Below are positions 1 through 8,110 of a stretch of 64,000 bases of DNA, piece by piece (within the stretch, counting starts at the first letter, position 1; each line of letters starts with the position of its first letter). Location of the stretch: assembly GCA_963997635.1 (NCBI GenBank), contig CAXEND010000003.1, positions 62,001-126,000 of the forward strand, in the 5' to 3' direction. Source of the DNA: GCA-2728135 sp002728135 (GTDB lineage Bacteria; Pseudomonadota; Alphaproteobacteria; UBA828). The notes under the pieces are model-generated. The model ran no database searches and was not told the DNA's origin. It saw only the letters and a list, made by a program, of their open reading frames with translations. Made by a program: the position numbers and the translations under genes.

Positions 1-56
1 ATCCAAAAGTAAGGGAAGTTTATTTGGGAACCGAGGGAATTAGTGATGCTGCTTAA
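1..56 (+). CDS. C-terminal end of UrtD/LivG-type ABC transporter ATPase (partial)
   Basis: Reading frame 3 is open from the window edge to a TAA at 54-56 and ends ...PKVREVYLGTEGISDAA. The P-x-V-x-E-x-YLG ending is typical of the LivG/UrtD family, the first of the two ATPases of branched-chain amino acid or urea type importers. The stop overlaps the start of the following urtE-like gene, the tight coupling expected for the two ATPase genes of one transporter. Only about 17 codons are visible, so the assignment rests on this ending plus the neighbour. Confidence 0.6.
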   Translation, partial: PKVREVYLGTEGISDAA

Positions 57-744
57 ATTAGAAGATGTGACATCATTTTATGGTAAAACCCCAATTCTTC
101 AAAATATATCGGTCGGAGTGGAAGATGGTAAGTGTTTGGCTGTATTGGGTCGTAACGGGGTTGGAAAAACTACTTTAATGCGTACAATAATGGGTTTAAC
201 AACCCGAATGACTGGTTCAATGTCCATAGCTGGAGAAGATGTAACTCATAAGCAAACACACGAACGCTCTTCAGCTGGTGTCGGGTATATTCCTCAAGGG
301 AGGGGTATATTGCCAAAATTCTCTGTAAGAGAGAATATTTTACTGGGAACTTTTGCCAGATCAGACAGGAAGCGCAGTATTCCCGATATGTGCCTCGAAC
401 TTTTTCCTTATTTAGCAGAAAACTTAGATAAGAGAGCGGGTACATTATCCGGTGGGCAACAGCAGCAATTGTCCATAGCAAGGGCTTTGGCAACTGACCC
501 GAAAATTTTACTTTTAGATGAACCAACAGAGGGTATTCAACCTAATATTGTGCAGGAAATTGAAGCAACTATAGAGCGCCTTAACAAAGAAGTTGGTTTG
601 ACTCTTATATTAACTGAGCAGCATATCAAAGTTGCTCGAGAGTTGTCCCATGGTTTTGTAATCATGGACAACGGAAGAATTGCTGAAAGTGGGGAGACTA
701 AAGAACTCACAGATGAAATTGTCGATAAATATTTAACACTCTAG
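46..744 (+). CDS. urtE: ABC transporter ATP-binding protein, UrtE-like
   Basis: This is a cytoplasmic ATPase of a HAAT-family importer (urea, short-chain amides or branched-chain amino acids). Visible motifs are Walker A GRNGVGKT (about residues 35-42), signature LSGGQ (134-138), Walker B ILLLDE followed by PTEGIQPNI (154-166), and the H-loop His (about 193). The EGIQP string after Walker B is typical of UrtE rather than LivF. The length of 232 residues is normal. I chose ATG at 46, with GAGGGA six bases upstream; a GTG at 43 is possible. The gene lies directly upstream of dimethylformamidase genes, so the cargo may be a small amide instead of urea; this is inference. The permeases and binding protein would be left of the window. 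Confidence 0.85.
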   Translation: MLLKLEDVTSFYGKTPILQNISVGVEDGKCLAVLGRNGVGKTTLMRTIMGLTTRMTGSMSIAGEDVTHKQTHERSSAGVGYIPQGRGILPKFSVRENILLGTFARSDRKRSIPDMCLELFPYLAENLDKRAGTLSGGQQQQLSIARALATDPKILLLDEPTEGIQPNIVQEIEATIERLNKEVGLTLILTEQHIKVARELSHGFVIMDNGRIAESGETKELTDEIVDKYLTL

Positions 745-829
745 AAATCCAAAAAAAACTAATTGCGTAATACAATATATTATCTATTTATAGCTTAAGA
801 AAAAAATATTTAGTGAAGGGAGACTGAAT

Positions 830-1270
830 ATGATCCGTATCCCCCCAAAAGGGAGTAATGAAAGAGGGCGCCTTATAGCTGAGCATAAGGCTTGTATTGA
901 ATCAATGCATGGAGTGCCTGGCTGTACAATTTTACGCTGTGGAACACCAGGCGATACAACTGAGGTTTCAGGTGGGATCCATGAGGATATCGTTTTAAAC
1001 CGAGTTCTTTTAAGGATGCGAGCACAGCCAGCAAAAGGAAAGTTGTTAGTCATTTGCACGAAGGTAGAAAAAGAATGGCGTATTGGTCGAGCATCAGGAA
1101 TTAGAGGAGTGCCGCCGGAATTTGTAACTGACAAGGTTTATGACAACGAGCAAGATCCTCAACACGATATCTTCCTTATGCGTCTGGATGAATTTTCTGA
1201 AACTGATGGATATCCTGAGCATTTTCACGAAGGTTGGAAGAGAAGAGATGATGGCTGGGCAGCCAGCTAA
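830..1270 (+). CDS. dmfA1: N,N-dimethylformamidase small (alpha) subunit
   Basis: A soluble 146-residue protein matching the small subunit of N,N-dimethylformamidase (DMFase), which packs against the large catalytic subunit. The resemblance to the small subunit from Paracoccus/Alcaligenes, as I remember it, is clearest from about residue 63 on: an R-M-x-A/Q-P-x-x-GK stretch, a K-E-W-x-x-x-R-I-x-x-x-x-G pattern, and a C-terminal D-I-F-L-M-R-L-D-E-F that parallels HAVFLRRIEDV of the known subunit. The ATG has a clear ribosome site (GAAGGGAGA) eight bases upstream. It is followed 99 bases later by the large-subunit gene, the same order as in known DMFase operons. Small-subunit sequences are poorly conserved, so the call leans partly on that neighbour. 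Confidence 0.8.
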   Translation: MIRIPPKGSNERGRLIAEHKACIESMHGVPGCTILRCGTPGDTTEVSGGIHEDIVLNRVLLRMRAQPAKGKLLVICTKVEKEWRIGRASGIRGVPPEFVTDKVYDNEQDPQHDIFLMRLDEFSETDGYPEHFHEGWKRRDDGWAAS

Positions 1271-1369
1271 GATCTAGGCTAAAGGTATTAATCTCATTAA
1301 CTATATAAATTTACTATGACTGCTAAAAACACTTAAATTGGCAGAAAGAAGTGGGGAAGGGAGACTAAA

Positions 1370-3766
1370 ATGTCTTGGATGAAACTTACGGGTTATGCTG
1401 ATAAATTTGGAGTGCACCCCGGAGATACTATAAAGTTTTATGTAAATTGTGACGGTCCAGATAAATTTGATGCCCAACTTGTTAAAATGATACATGGGGA
1501 TACAAATCCACGCGGTCCTGGTGTAATTGAGCATGACCTAGATGCATCATTTAATGGATCTCATAAGGGTATGAAGCAGGTCATCCATAGTGGGTCTTAC
1601 GGGTTTGTCGAAGATAAACCTCAGTTTAGAGTAAATAGTTTTACTATCCAATGTTGGGTTTGGCCAACAACACCAAAAACTCACCCAAAATATTGGAAGC
1701 ATGGTGCACAAGGTCTTGTAACAAAATGGCATAATGGAAATGGTTATGGTATTTTTATTAATGAAGAAGGTTGTGCTGAGCTCCGGGTCAACGGTGAAAA
1801 ATTAACAACTAGTGCCCCGCTTCGTGATCATGCATGGCATTTTCTAGCAGCAACATTTGATGCCAATACAGGAGAGGCTATTCTTTATCATGAGCCACAA
1901 GTTGTATACGCATTAGACCCAGAAGTACCACCAGTAAAAGCGACAATAAAAGAAAATATTAAACATGACGGAAGTCCTGTAGTTATTGCTGGGTATACAG
2001 GTGAACATAGCAATGATGCTGTTGCAGCTTCTTCTGTTCCTGCAGGTATAGTTATAAGTGGACATTATAACGGAAAGATCGATAGTCCCAGAATCTGTGA
2101 CAGGGCTCTTAGTAGAGCCGAAATTGAAACAATGAAACTTGGTGCACAACGTGGCCTGACTGAGAGAAGAAACGCTGGGCCAACAGGAGAGCTTTCTAAA
2201 TGTATAGTTGCCGCATGGGACTTTTCTGATGGTATTAATACAATTGTTGGCAAGGATCATGGACCCTATGTATTTGATGCACAAATTGTAAACTGCCCTA
2301 CTAGGGCAATGACTGGCCATAATTTCACGGGTCAAAATTTTGATTGGAAACACGCTCCTCAAGAATATGGAGCTATACACTTTCATGATGATGATGTTGA
2401 TGATGCTCGTTGGCAGGTTAGTTTCGAATGGGAAGTTCCTGAAAACTACGAAAGTGATAGTTACTGTGCAAAACTAACTACACCAGATGGAGATGAAGAT
2501 TACATTCCTTTTTGGGTGGTTCCAAGAGTTGGTCAGGAGCAAGCTAAGATTGCTGTAATGATTCCGACTATAAGTTATATGGCATATGCTAACGAGCACT
2601 TGGCAAATAATGCCGGGGGTGCAGAACTTCTTGTATATCGTGTGCCAATTATGCAGCACCAGAATATGTTTCTTGCAGAGCATAGGGAATATGGTGGATC
2701 TATATATGATACTCATACTGATGGTAGCGGGCTTTGCTTGTCATCAAGGCTTAGGCCAATACTGAGTATTAGACCACAATATGATCATTTCTTAATGCAA
2801 GCACCTTGGCAATATCCTGCTGATCTACACCTCATCTATTGGCTTAATCAGATGGGTTATAAGTACGATGTTATAACAGATGAAGATGTAAATTATGACG
2901 GTCTAGCACGAATAGAGAACTATAATGTAATTATCACTGGATCACATCCAGAGCATAATTCAGGTCCACAACTAGACGCACTTCATGATTATACTCAAAG
3001 AGGTGGTCGGCTTATGTATATGGGTGCTGATGCATGGTATTGGGTTCATTCATATCATCCTGCTTATGATGATCTTGGTAGAGGAATTGTAACTGAAATG
3101 AGACGATGCGAATCAGGAATCCGCACATGGAGAGCAGATCCTGGTGAGTACTATCATCAAGGAACAGGAGAGCTTGGTGGAATGTGGCGTTACAGAGGGC
3201 GATATTTACACTCTGTAGCAGGAACGGGAATGTCATCAGAAGGTTTTGATATTTCCTCCTACTATTCTCGAACACCTGAATCTAATGATCCACGTGTAGC
3301 TTGGGCTTTCGAAGGTATAGAATACGACGAGAAATTGGGTAATTTCGGTCTAGTCGGTGGAGGTGCTGCTGGTACAGAGCTTGATATAGTTGATACTATG
3401 TTAGGTTCTCCGCCTCATACCCTTGTTGTAGCAACTTCTGCTGGTCGTCATACGGAGGGCTATCTCCTTGTTATGGAAGACTTTGGATTTAACCAACAAG
3501 GTCTCGACGGTACTCAACACCCACGCGTCCGGTCAGATATTGCTTACCACGAAACACCTAACGGTGGTGCATGTTTTGCATTTAGTTCAATTGCTTTCTG
3601 TGGTTCATTACCTTGGAATAATGGTGATAACAATATTTCTAAATTAGTTGGAAATGTTTTGGATAGATTCTCACAGGACGGGCCATTACCAGACGCTCCT
3701 AAAGATTCTATAATACATCGTGGTCGAGCTGACTATGATCCACCAATGAATAAACAACGGAAATAA
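1370..3766 (+). CDS. dmfA2: N,N-dimethylformamidase large (beta) subunit
   Basis: Catalytic subunit of DMFase, which hydrolyses N,N-dimethylformamide (and possibly other formamides) to formate and dimethylamine using a mononuclear iron. The protein has 798 residues, close to the roughly 760 of characterised enzymes. There is an N-terminal beta domain, a LamG/concanavalin-like domain (about 90-255, around FTIQCWVWPT), and a C-terminal catalytic domain from about 395. Known enzymes bind iron through two Tyr and one Glu. The best matching residues here are Tyr406 (in SYMAYANE), Tyr446 (in GGSIYD) and Glu528 in HPEH, with His526 beside it. The ligand assignment comes from remembered numbering and needs an alignment. 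No signal peptide, so cytoplasmic. True substrate could be another N-substituted formamide. Confidence 0.88.
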   Translation: MSWMKLTGYADKFGVHPGDTIKFYVNCDGPDKFDAQLVKMIHGDTNPRGPGVIEHDLDASFNGSHKGMKQVIHSGSYGFVEDKPQFRVNSFTIQCWVWPTTPKTHPKYWKHGAQGLVTKWHNGNGYGIFINEEGCAELRVNGEKLTTSAPLRDHAWHFLAATFDANTGEAILYHEPQVVYALDPEVPPVKATIKENIKHDGSPVVIAGYTGEHSNDAVAASSVPAGIVISGHYNGKIDSPRICDRALSRAEIETMKLGAQRGLTERRNAGPTGELSKCIVAAWDFSDGINTIVGKDHGPYVFDAQIVNCPTRAMTGHNFTGQNFDWKHAPQEYGAIHFHDDDVDDARWQVSFEWEVPENYESDSYCAKLTTPDGDEDYIPFWVVPRVGQEQAKIAVMIPTISYMAYANEHLANNAGGAELLVYRVPIMQHQNMFLAEHREYGGSIYDTHTDGSGLCLSSRLRPILSIRPQYDHFLMQAPWQYPADLHLIYWLNQMGYKYDVITDEDVNYDGLARIENYNVIITGSHPEHNSGPQLDALHDYTQRGGRLMYMGADAWYWVHSYHPAYDDLGRGIVTEMRRCESGIRTWRADPGEYYHQGTGELGGMWRYRGRYLHSVAGTGMSSEGFDISSYYSRTPESNDPRVAWAFEGIEYDEKLGNFGLVGGGAAGTELDIVDTMLGSPPHTLVVATSAGRHTEGYLLVMEDFGFNQQGLDGTQHPRVRSDIAYHETPNGGACFAFSSIAFCGSLPWNNGDNNISKLVGNVLDRFSQDGPLPDAPKDSIIHRGRADYDPPMNKQRK

Positions 3767-3782
3767 GCAATACATGGTTTTT

Positions 3783-3822
3783 AGGGGGTGTGGCACATAT
3801 AGTGTTACATCCCCTTTATTTT
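3783..3822 (+). terminator. Rho-independent terminator after dmfA2
   Basis: A 14-base arm AGGGGGTGTGGCAC pairs with GTGTTACATCCCCT across a five-base loop (with G-U pairs), followed by TTATTTTTTAT. It lies 16 bases after the dmfA2 stop and separates the DMFase genes from the next gene. Confidence 0.8.
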
Positions 3823-3879
3823 TTATAGTAAATAATCCAATATTAAATAATTGAATTATTTCTGTTTTTGGAGGGCCAT

Positions 3880-5052
3880 ATGCCTCTTCATCCAGAACTT
3901 GGATATTTTGATGAAGGTTTAAACTTAACTGACCCAAGTCTATATGCTACAGCATTAGACGTTGGAGAACACTCTAGTATCCTGCCGCCTGTTGCTTATA
4001 GATCTCGAATATTTGCTGAACTTGAAGATGAGAAATTATGGACAAGAATGTGGTGTTGTATTGGATCAACCCAACAAATAAGTATGGTTGGTGATTTGTT
4101 ACCCTACACATTAGGTAATCATGGTATTCATGTTCAGAGAGATAAGAACGGTTTTTCTGGTCGTTTTAATTTTGCTCAACATGGAGGATGTCGATTTGTA
4201 CCTGCACAATGCCAAACAGGAAAAAAAACAAAGTGCTCATACACCTCATGTGGCTATAGCAGGGATAGGGATGTTTTAAAAACATCAGATGTAGATGTTG
4301 ACACCCCAATTCTTAGACATTTTATTGGAGACATACCGGAGCGAATGTTACCTGTCCAGGTAGAGACTTGGGGAGGTTGTATATTTGTTAATGTAGACCA
4401 AAACAGTCATACTATAAATCATCAATTAACTAGTATTGCTCCTGAAATAGGAAAATCCTTGGACAAAACTATTGATAAACATGGGTTTTGGACTCCTTTA
4501 GAAGGTAATTGGAAAGTAAGTCTAGGTTGTATTTTTGATGAGATCTGTAGATTTGGAGATTTAACCTTAGATAATACTTTTCAAACTTCAGAGTCACAGG
4601 TCATGCATAGGCGAGAAACTCATCATGTCATAGGAAAAGGTAATACAAATAGCTATGAGAACTACATCTTATGGATTTTTCCAAATCTGCTAATAACAAA
4701 GCTTGGTCCTTTTATTACCAGAATTATTGTTCAACCTACGGGTCTTGATGAGGGTATGGCAAGGGTTAGATTCAGTGTTATTGATAAAACAATTTGTTTT
4801 GGTGATGATGAGATAAAAGAGCATGAAAATATATGGAAAAAGATTATTTCAACTGCAAGTAATGGTTCAAAGTCTAAGCATCAAATATATCAAAAGTGGG
4901 GGACACCAAGTAGTCCTGAAACTACTAACGAGAATCTCCCGAAAGGCCCAGAAGGAGCTGGATATTATTTCCAACAATATTTGGTAGATAGGCTCCTGAA
5001 AGAGTATACTTACGTATGGAATGCTCCGTTGTATACAGATGCACGACGTTAA
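3880..5052 (+). CDS. Rieske-type oxygenase alpha-subunit homologue lacking metal ligands
   Basis: The fold signature is that of a Rieske non-heme iron oxygenase alpha subunit: a Rieske-like domain at about 40-170 (including VETWGGCIFVNVD) and a catalytic-type domain beginning at the conserved N-W-K (about 210). Both metal sites are broken. The first Rieske pair C-x-H reads A-Q-H (Ala99, His101), and the second C-x-x-H reads C-S-Y-T (Cys119, Thr122). In the catalytic domain, where H-x4-H normally binds iron, Cys223 and Leu228 appear. The frame is open for 390 residues, so it is not an obvious pseudogene. ATG at 3880 is chosen because GGAGGG lies just before it; a TTG at 3868 is inside the ribosome site. 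It may be a structural or regulatory pseudoenzyme; the function is unknown. Confidence 0.7.
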   Translation: MPLHPELGYFDEGLNLTDPSLYATALDVGEHSSILPPVAYRSRIFAELEDEKLWTRMWCCIGSTQQISMVGDLLPYTLGNHGIHVQRDKNGFSGRFNFAQHGGCRFVPAQCQTGKKTKCSYTSCGYSRDRDVLKTSDVDVDTPILRHFIGDIPERMLPVQVETWGGCIFVNVDQNSHTINHQLTSIAPEIGKSLDKTIDKHGFWTPLEGNWKVSLGCIFDEICRFGDLTLDNTFQTSESQVMHRRETHHVIGKGNTNSYENYILWIFPNLLITKLGPFITRIIVQPTGLDEGMARVRFSVIDKTICFGDDEIKEHENIWKKIISTASNGSKSKHQIYQKWGTPSSPETTNENLPKGPEGAGYYFQQYLVDRLLKEYTYVWNAPLYTDARR

Positions 5053-5070
5053 TGATTAAGGTTAAAATTG

Positions 5071-5376
5071 ATGGTTTTTAGTGTACAGCAAATAAAATAT
5101 GAATTTTTGGCATATATTAAGGAATTTGGTGGGGAATTTAATGATTACTATGTTGGGGTCTCATCAGACCCAAAAATAGCTCTATTTGAACATCATGGTG
5201 TCAATAAGGAGGAAGATCCTTGGCTTTACAAGCAGGCATTAACCTTTCCAGCTGTTCAAACTGTACAGAATTATTTTGTTCAACGATTGGGGACAGATGG
5301 GTTGCTGATCAATAATGGAGACGAGGATACTGACTGTGTCTATATCTACAAAAAAAGTTCCAAAACAAAACCGTAG
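5071..5376 (+). CDS. Small conserved-looking protein of unknown function
   Basis: A 101-residue acidic soluble protein with no signal peptide or membrane segment. It has a WYVG-like string (D-Y-Y-V-G-V-S-S-D-P), then an aromatic/His core (LFEHHGV) and a C-terminal VQNYFVQRLGTDG followed by a VYIYKK strand. The Y-V-G plus a downstream N/G-T-D-G arrangement recalls compact GIY-YIG-like folds, but the catalytic Arg/Glu pattern is not clear, so no nuclease activity is claimed. It starts 18 bases after the Rieske-like gene and its end overlaps the Sel1 gene, so the three are probably co-transcribed. Start ATG 5071; a TTG three bases upstream is less likely. Confidence 0.6.
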   Translation: MVFSVQQIKYEFLAYIKEFGGEFNDYYVGVSSDPKIALFEHHGVNKEEDPWLYKQALTFPAVQTVQNYFVQRLGTDGLLINNGDEDTDCVYIYKKSSKTKP

Positions 5377-6097
5377 GGATCTTGAGACTACGGCAAAACC
5401 AAGAAAAAAACAGACCAAGACTGATTTTTCTGAGAAATTAGAGAGGGGTCGAAAGTTATATATGCTTGGGAATTATTCTGAAGCAATGGAAATTTGGCTT
5501 CCTCTTGCTGAAAATGGAGATTGCGAAGCTCAGGCCTGGGTGGGATCCTTATATGCTAATGGTGATGGTGTTGATGTAAATTCAAAAATTGCATTTGAAT
5601 GGTATTTAAAATCCGCTGAGGGAGGGAACCCTCAAGCACAGGCTAATATCGGTGCTCTTTATGCAATGGGTCAAGGTGTTCAAAAGGATATGGTATATGC
5701 AGTAAAGTGGATGAGACGTGCCGCAAGGAATGGTGATCCAAATGCACAATTTAATATGGCTGTTTTTTATGCCAAGGGTGATGGGGTTAAACAGAGTTTA
5801 ATAAAGGCTGCCGAGTGGTATAGAAAAGGTGCAGAAAATGGACATTATCCTTCTCAAGGACGTTTAGGCCATATGTATTATGTGGGTGAAGGTGTAAAAA
5901 AAGACAGAATAGAGGCTTATCTTTGGTTATCACTCGCTGGACAACATGGTATTGGTAGTGCTTTGATAGAGTTGGAGAAAGTCGTTGGGGAGATGTCCTC
6001 AGATGAAAAATCTGCCGCTATGCAATTGGTGGATATCTGGCGTTCTCGAGGCAACGATAACAGCTCTCCAAAGGTATTTTCTCCTATCCCTAGCTAG
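5315..6097 (+). CDS. Sel1-repeat (tetratricopeptide-like) protein
   Basis: About 260 residues with four to five Sel1-like repeats between residues 45 and 215. Each has the A-x-x-W/Y-x-x-x-A-A-E-x-G-x-x-x-A-Q-x-x-x-G-x-x-Y-x-x-G-x-G-V pattern (for example EWYLKSAEGGNPQAQANIG). Such solenoids are scaffolds for protein-protein contacts. A basic N-terminal tail (about residues 12-35, rich in Lys and Arg) replaces the signal peptide common in this family, so the protein is predicted cytoplasmic. The ATG at 5315 overlaps the upstream gene by 62 bases. A GTG at 5336 has a better ribosome site (GAGGA eight bases upstream) and may be the real start. Confidence 0.85.
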   Translation: METRILTVSISTKKVPKQNRRDLETTAKPRKKQTKTDFSEKLERGRKLYMLGNYSEAMEIWLPLAENGDCEAQAWVGSLYANGDGVDVNSKIAFEWYLKSAEGGNPQAQANIGALYAMGQGVQKDMVYAVKWMRRAARNGDPNAQFNMAVFYAKGDGVKQSLIKAAEWYRKGAENGHYPSQGRLGHMYYVGEGVKKDRIEAYLWLSLAGQHGIGSALIELEKVVGEMSSDEKSAAMQLVDIWRSRGNDNSSPKVFSPIPS

Positions 6098-6108
6098 ACT
6101 GTTAATAT

Positions 6109-6591
6109 TTAGTAGCTTTGATCTTGTCTGCAATTTATGCTACCAACTTGCCCATTTTTATCATTAATTGTTACTAATAGTGAAAATTTTTTAAGAATTT
6201 CCCAAGGGCCTTTATCAGTTGGACAAGCAATTTTATGATTAATTTCTCCATGGAGTGAGGACTTGCCATGGCGGCTAGAACGGATACCTGGTGAAAAATA
6301 AATTGGAATAATAATTTGGGCCGGTGTTATCTCAATATTCTTTTCCATTTCACCAATTTCCCATCCAGATGGTAAATCGTGTGACCTGTAGTAACTTTTT
6401 AATTTAGATATTGAAAGTTGTGCAAGCTCATCTACTGTCAGCTCAAGATCTAATTGAGAGTGTTTTCGTCTTAATTCTTGCTGCGTTTCGTAAAATGCAA
6501 CAATAGCTACAAATACTATCAAGATTATGCCAAATATAATCCATCTACGTTTTTTTTTCGGTAAAGCAGAAGATTTTGTAAGTTTTTTCAA
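6109..6591 (-). CDS. Single-pass membrane protein of unknown function
   Basis: 160 residues: a strongly basic N-terminus (KKKRR at 12-16), one transmembrane helix (about 17-34, WIIFGIILIVFVAIVAF) and an extracytoplasmic domain. By the positive-inside rule the N-terminus is cytoplasmic and about 125 residues face the periplasm. The soluble part carries a DLPSGWEI motif and two cysteines (in KIACPTD and SINCRQD) that could form a disulfide. I do not recognise the family. It is convergent with the Sel1 gene (11 bases between stops) and divergent from the small gene at 6665. Confidence 0.6.
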   Translation of the reverse strand: MKKLTKSSALPKKKRRWIIFGIILIVFVAIVAFYETQQELRRKHSQLDLELTVDELAQLSISKLKSYYRSHDLPSGWEIGEMEKNIEITPAQIIIPIYFSPGIRSSRHGKSSLHGEINHKIACPTDKGPWEILKKFSLLVTINDKNGQVGSINCRQDQSY

Positions 6592-6664
6592 CTATTATTC
6601 CAGCTGGTTATCGTCATTATTGATGTTTAAATATTCTATAATAGTTTTTTTAGGAGAACTTAAT

Positions 6665-6943
6665 ATGGAAATCTCAAGGTCAGTTCAAGATGAATTAGCT
6701 AAAAGAGATGAAATAATTTTAGCATTAGAGATGTTAGTTGTAGATCAAGCTTCAAGACTATTAGCATTTGAGGCTATATTATGTAATTCTGGTAAGATTA
6801 ACCATGTTTCTGAGGAAGATTTAGTTCGTTACATAGATAAGGAATCCGGTCGCTTCAAAAACTATCTTGAAGGTGAAGGTTTAGTAGGTTTTAAAGATAG
6901 AGCTAATAGAGTAGCAAAAGATTTTTTATATAAATCAAAATAG
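6665..6943 (+). CDS. Small helical protein of unknown function
   Basis: 92 residues, mostly predicted alpha-helix, without membrane segments. The start is fixed by the ribosome site TAGGAG seven bases before ATG 6665. The N-terminal half (DELAKRDEIILALEMLVVDQ) looks like an amphipathic or coiled-coil helix, and the C-terminal half is rich in Lys and Glu. No family recognised. It is followed by about 125 bases of AT-rich DNA before the amidase gene. Confidence 0.55.
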   Translation: MEISRSVQDELAKRDEIILALEMLVVDQASRLLAFEAILCNSGKINHVSEEDLVRYIDKESGRFKNYLEGEGLVGFKDRANRVAKDFLYKSK

Positions 6944-7068
6944 AGTAACTTAATACTTAGAATTGAGAGTAAAATAAATATATTCTTAAGTAATAATTAT
7001 AAACATAGCTTTTAATTAATTTTGCCGTAGTTAGAGTATGTTTTAATCAAAATAGGGAGAAACTAATA

Positions 7069-8085
7069 ATGCCACAGGGATCAATATCATCCAGTGATGA
7101 TGCAGTAGGCGTTGCAGTAGTAAACTACCAAGTTCCGGTGGTTGAAACTAAAAATCAAGTCTTAGACAATTGTAAGAGAATTGCAGGTTTTGTTGAAGGA
7201 ATGAAACGTGGATATCCGGGTCTCGATTTAATCGTATTTCCAGAATATACCACACAGGGTTTCCATCCAACAAAATGGTCAGATCTCACTACAACTTTAA
7301 CTGGCGATGAAATGCAAATTTTTTCTGAAGCTTGTAAGAAAAACAAAGTCTACGGGATTTTTTCTCTAACTGGAGAGGAGCATCCAGATGGAATGAATCC
7401 ATATAATACTCTGGTCATGATAAATGACCAAGGTGAGACATCGTTAGTATACCGTAAAATATTTCCTTGGACTCCACAGGAGCCATGGACTGCCGGCCAT
7501 GAAACTGCCGTTGCTGAAGGCCCAAAAGGCCTAATGGTTGGTGGAACAATATGCTACGATTGTAATATGCCTGAAATTGTTCGTGATACTGTAATGAAGG
7601 GTGCTGAGCTTGTGGTTCGAATTCAAGGTTATATGTATCCTTCTAAGGAACAGCAGCGCCAAATTGCACAAGTTCGTGCATGGGAGAATCTAACCTACGT
7701 TGCTGTTGCTAATATGGCTGGCCGTGACTTGGTTTACTCATATTTTGGTCATTCAAATATCGTTGACTTTGATGGTAGTGTCCTAGCTGAGTGTGGTACA
7801 GGACCAGATGAAGCTACTTATGCAACACTGTCTTTAACCACAATACGTGATGCACGAAGAAACTGGACTGCTGAGAATCACCTTTATAACTTAGTGCACA
7901 GAGGATTCACATCTGAGCCTGGTGGGCATGCTAAGAACCCTTTTGGTTTCTATGATAAATGGGTTAATGATCCAGAGGGTGTCCGAGATGATGTTGAAGT
8001 TCTGACCCGTGACCATGATAGTCCAGATAAGGCGACTACTCCAAAATTAGCAGCGCCTCCTCGGGCAGCTAAATTGTCACAGTAG
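7069..8085 (+). CDS. amiE: Aliphatic amidase (nitrilase superfamily)
   Basis: Hydrolyses short-chain aliphatic amides to the acid and ammonia. The protein begins with a near copy of the AmiE N-terminus (ISSSDDAVGVAVVNY) and ends with the AmiE-like FYDKWVNDPEGVRDDVEVLTR-type tail. The C-E-K-C nitrilase residues are present: Glu59 (VFPEY), Lys130 (YRKIFPW), Glu138 (second Glu) and Cys162 (TICYD). The length of 338 residues is close to the 346 of Pseudomonas AmiE. A formamidase (AmiF) is the closest alternative, but N- and C-terminal signatures favour AmiE. AGGGAGA upstream sets the start. With DMFase and a Urt-type importer upstream it suggests use of small amides as nitrogen source. Confidence 0.9.
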   Translation: MPQGSISSSDDAVGVAVVNYQVPVVETKNQVLDNCKRIAGFVEGMKRGYPGLDLIVFPEYTTQGFHPTKWSDLTTTLTGDEMQIFSEACKKNKVYGIFSLTGEEHPDGMNPYNTLVMINDQGETSLVYRKIFPWTPQEPWTAGHETAVAEGPKGLMVGGTICYDCNMPEIVRDTVMKGAELVVRIQGYMYPSKEQQRQIAQVRAWENLTYVAVANMAGRDLVYSYFGHSNIVDFDGSVLAECGTGPDEATYATLSLTTIRDARRNWTAENHLYNLVHRGFTSEPGGHAKNPFGFYDKWVNDPEGVRDDVEVLTRDHDSPDKATTPKLAAPPRAAKLSQ

Positions 8086-8110
8086 TTCAGAAATAATATG
8101 GCTAATTTTT

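Noticed and set aside
170..526. Open frame of 118 codons on the minus strand inside urtE
   Set aside because: It lies wholly inside a gene with clear motifs, has no ribosome site and no recognisable protein features.
784..1134. Minus-strand open frame of 116 codons overlapping dmfA1
   Set aside because: Antisense shadow of the small-subunit gene, which has a strong ribosome site and the expected neighbour.
5068..5070. TTG as start of the 101-residue protein
   Set aside because: The ATG directly after it is in frame and gives a normal start; the upstream TTG adds nothing.
7069..8085. Formamidase AmiF
   Set aside because: N-terminal I-S-S-S-D-D-A-V-G and C-terminal V-N-D-P-E-G-V match AmiE. 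AmiF has a different start and tail.
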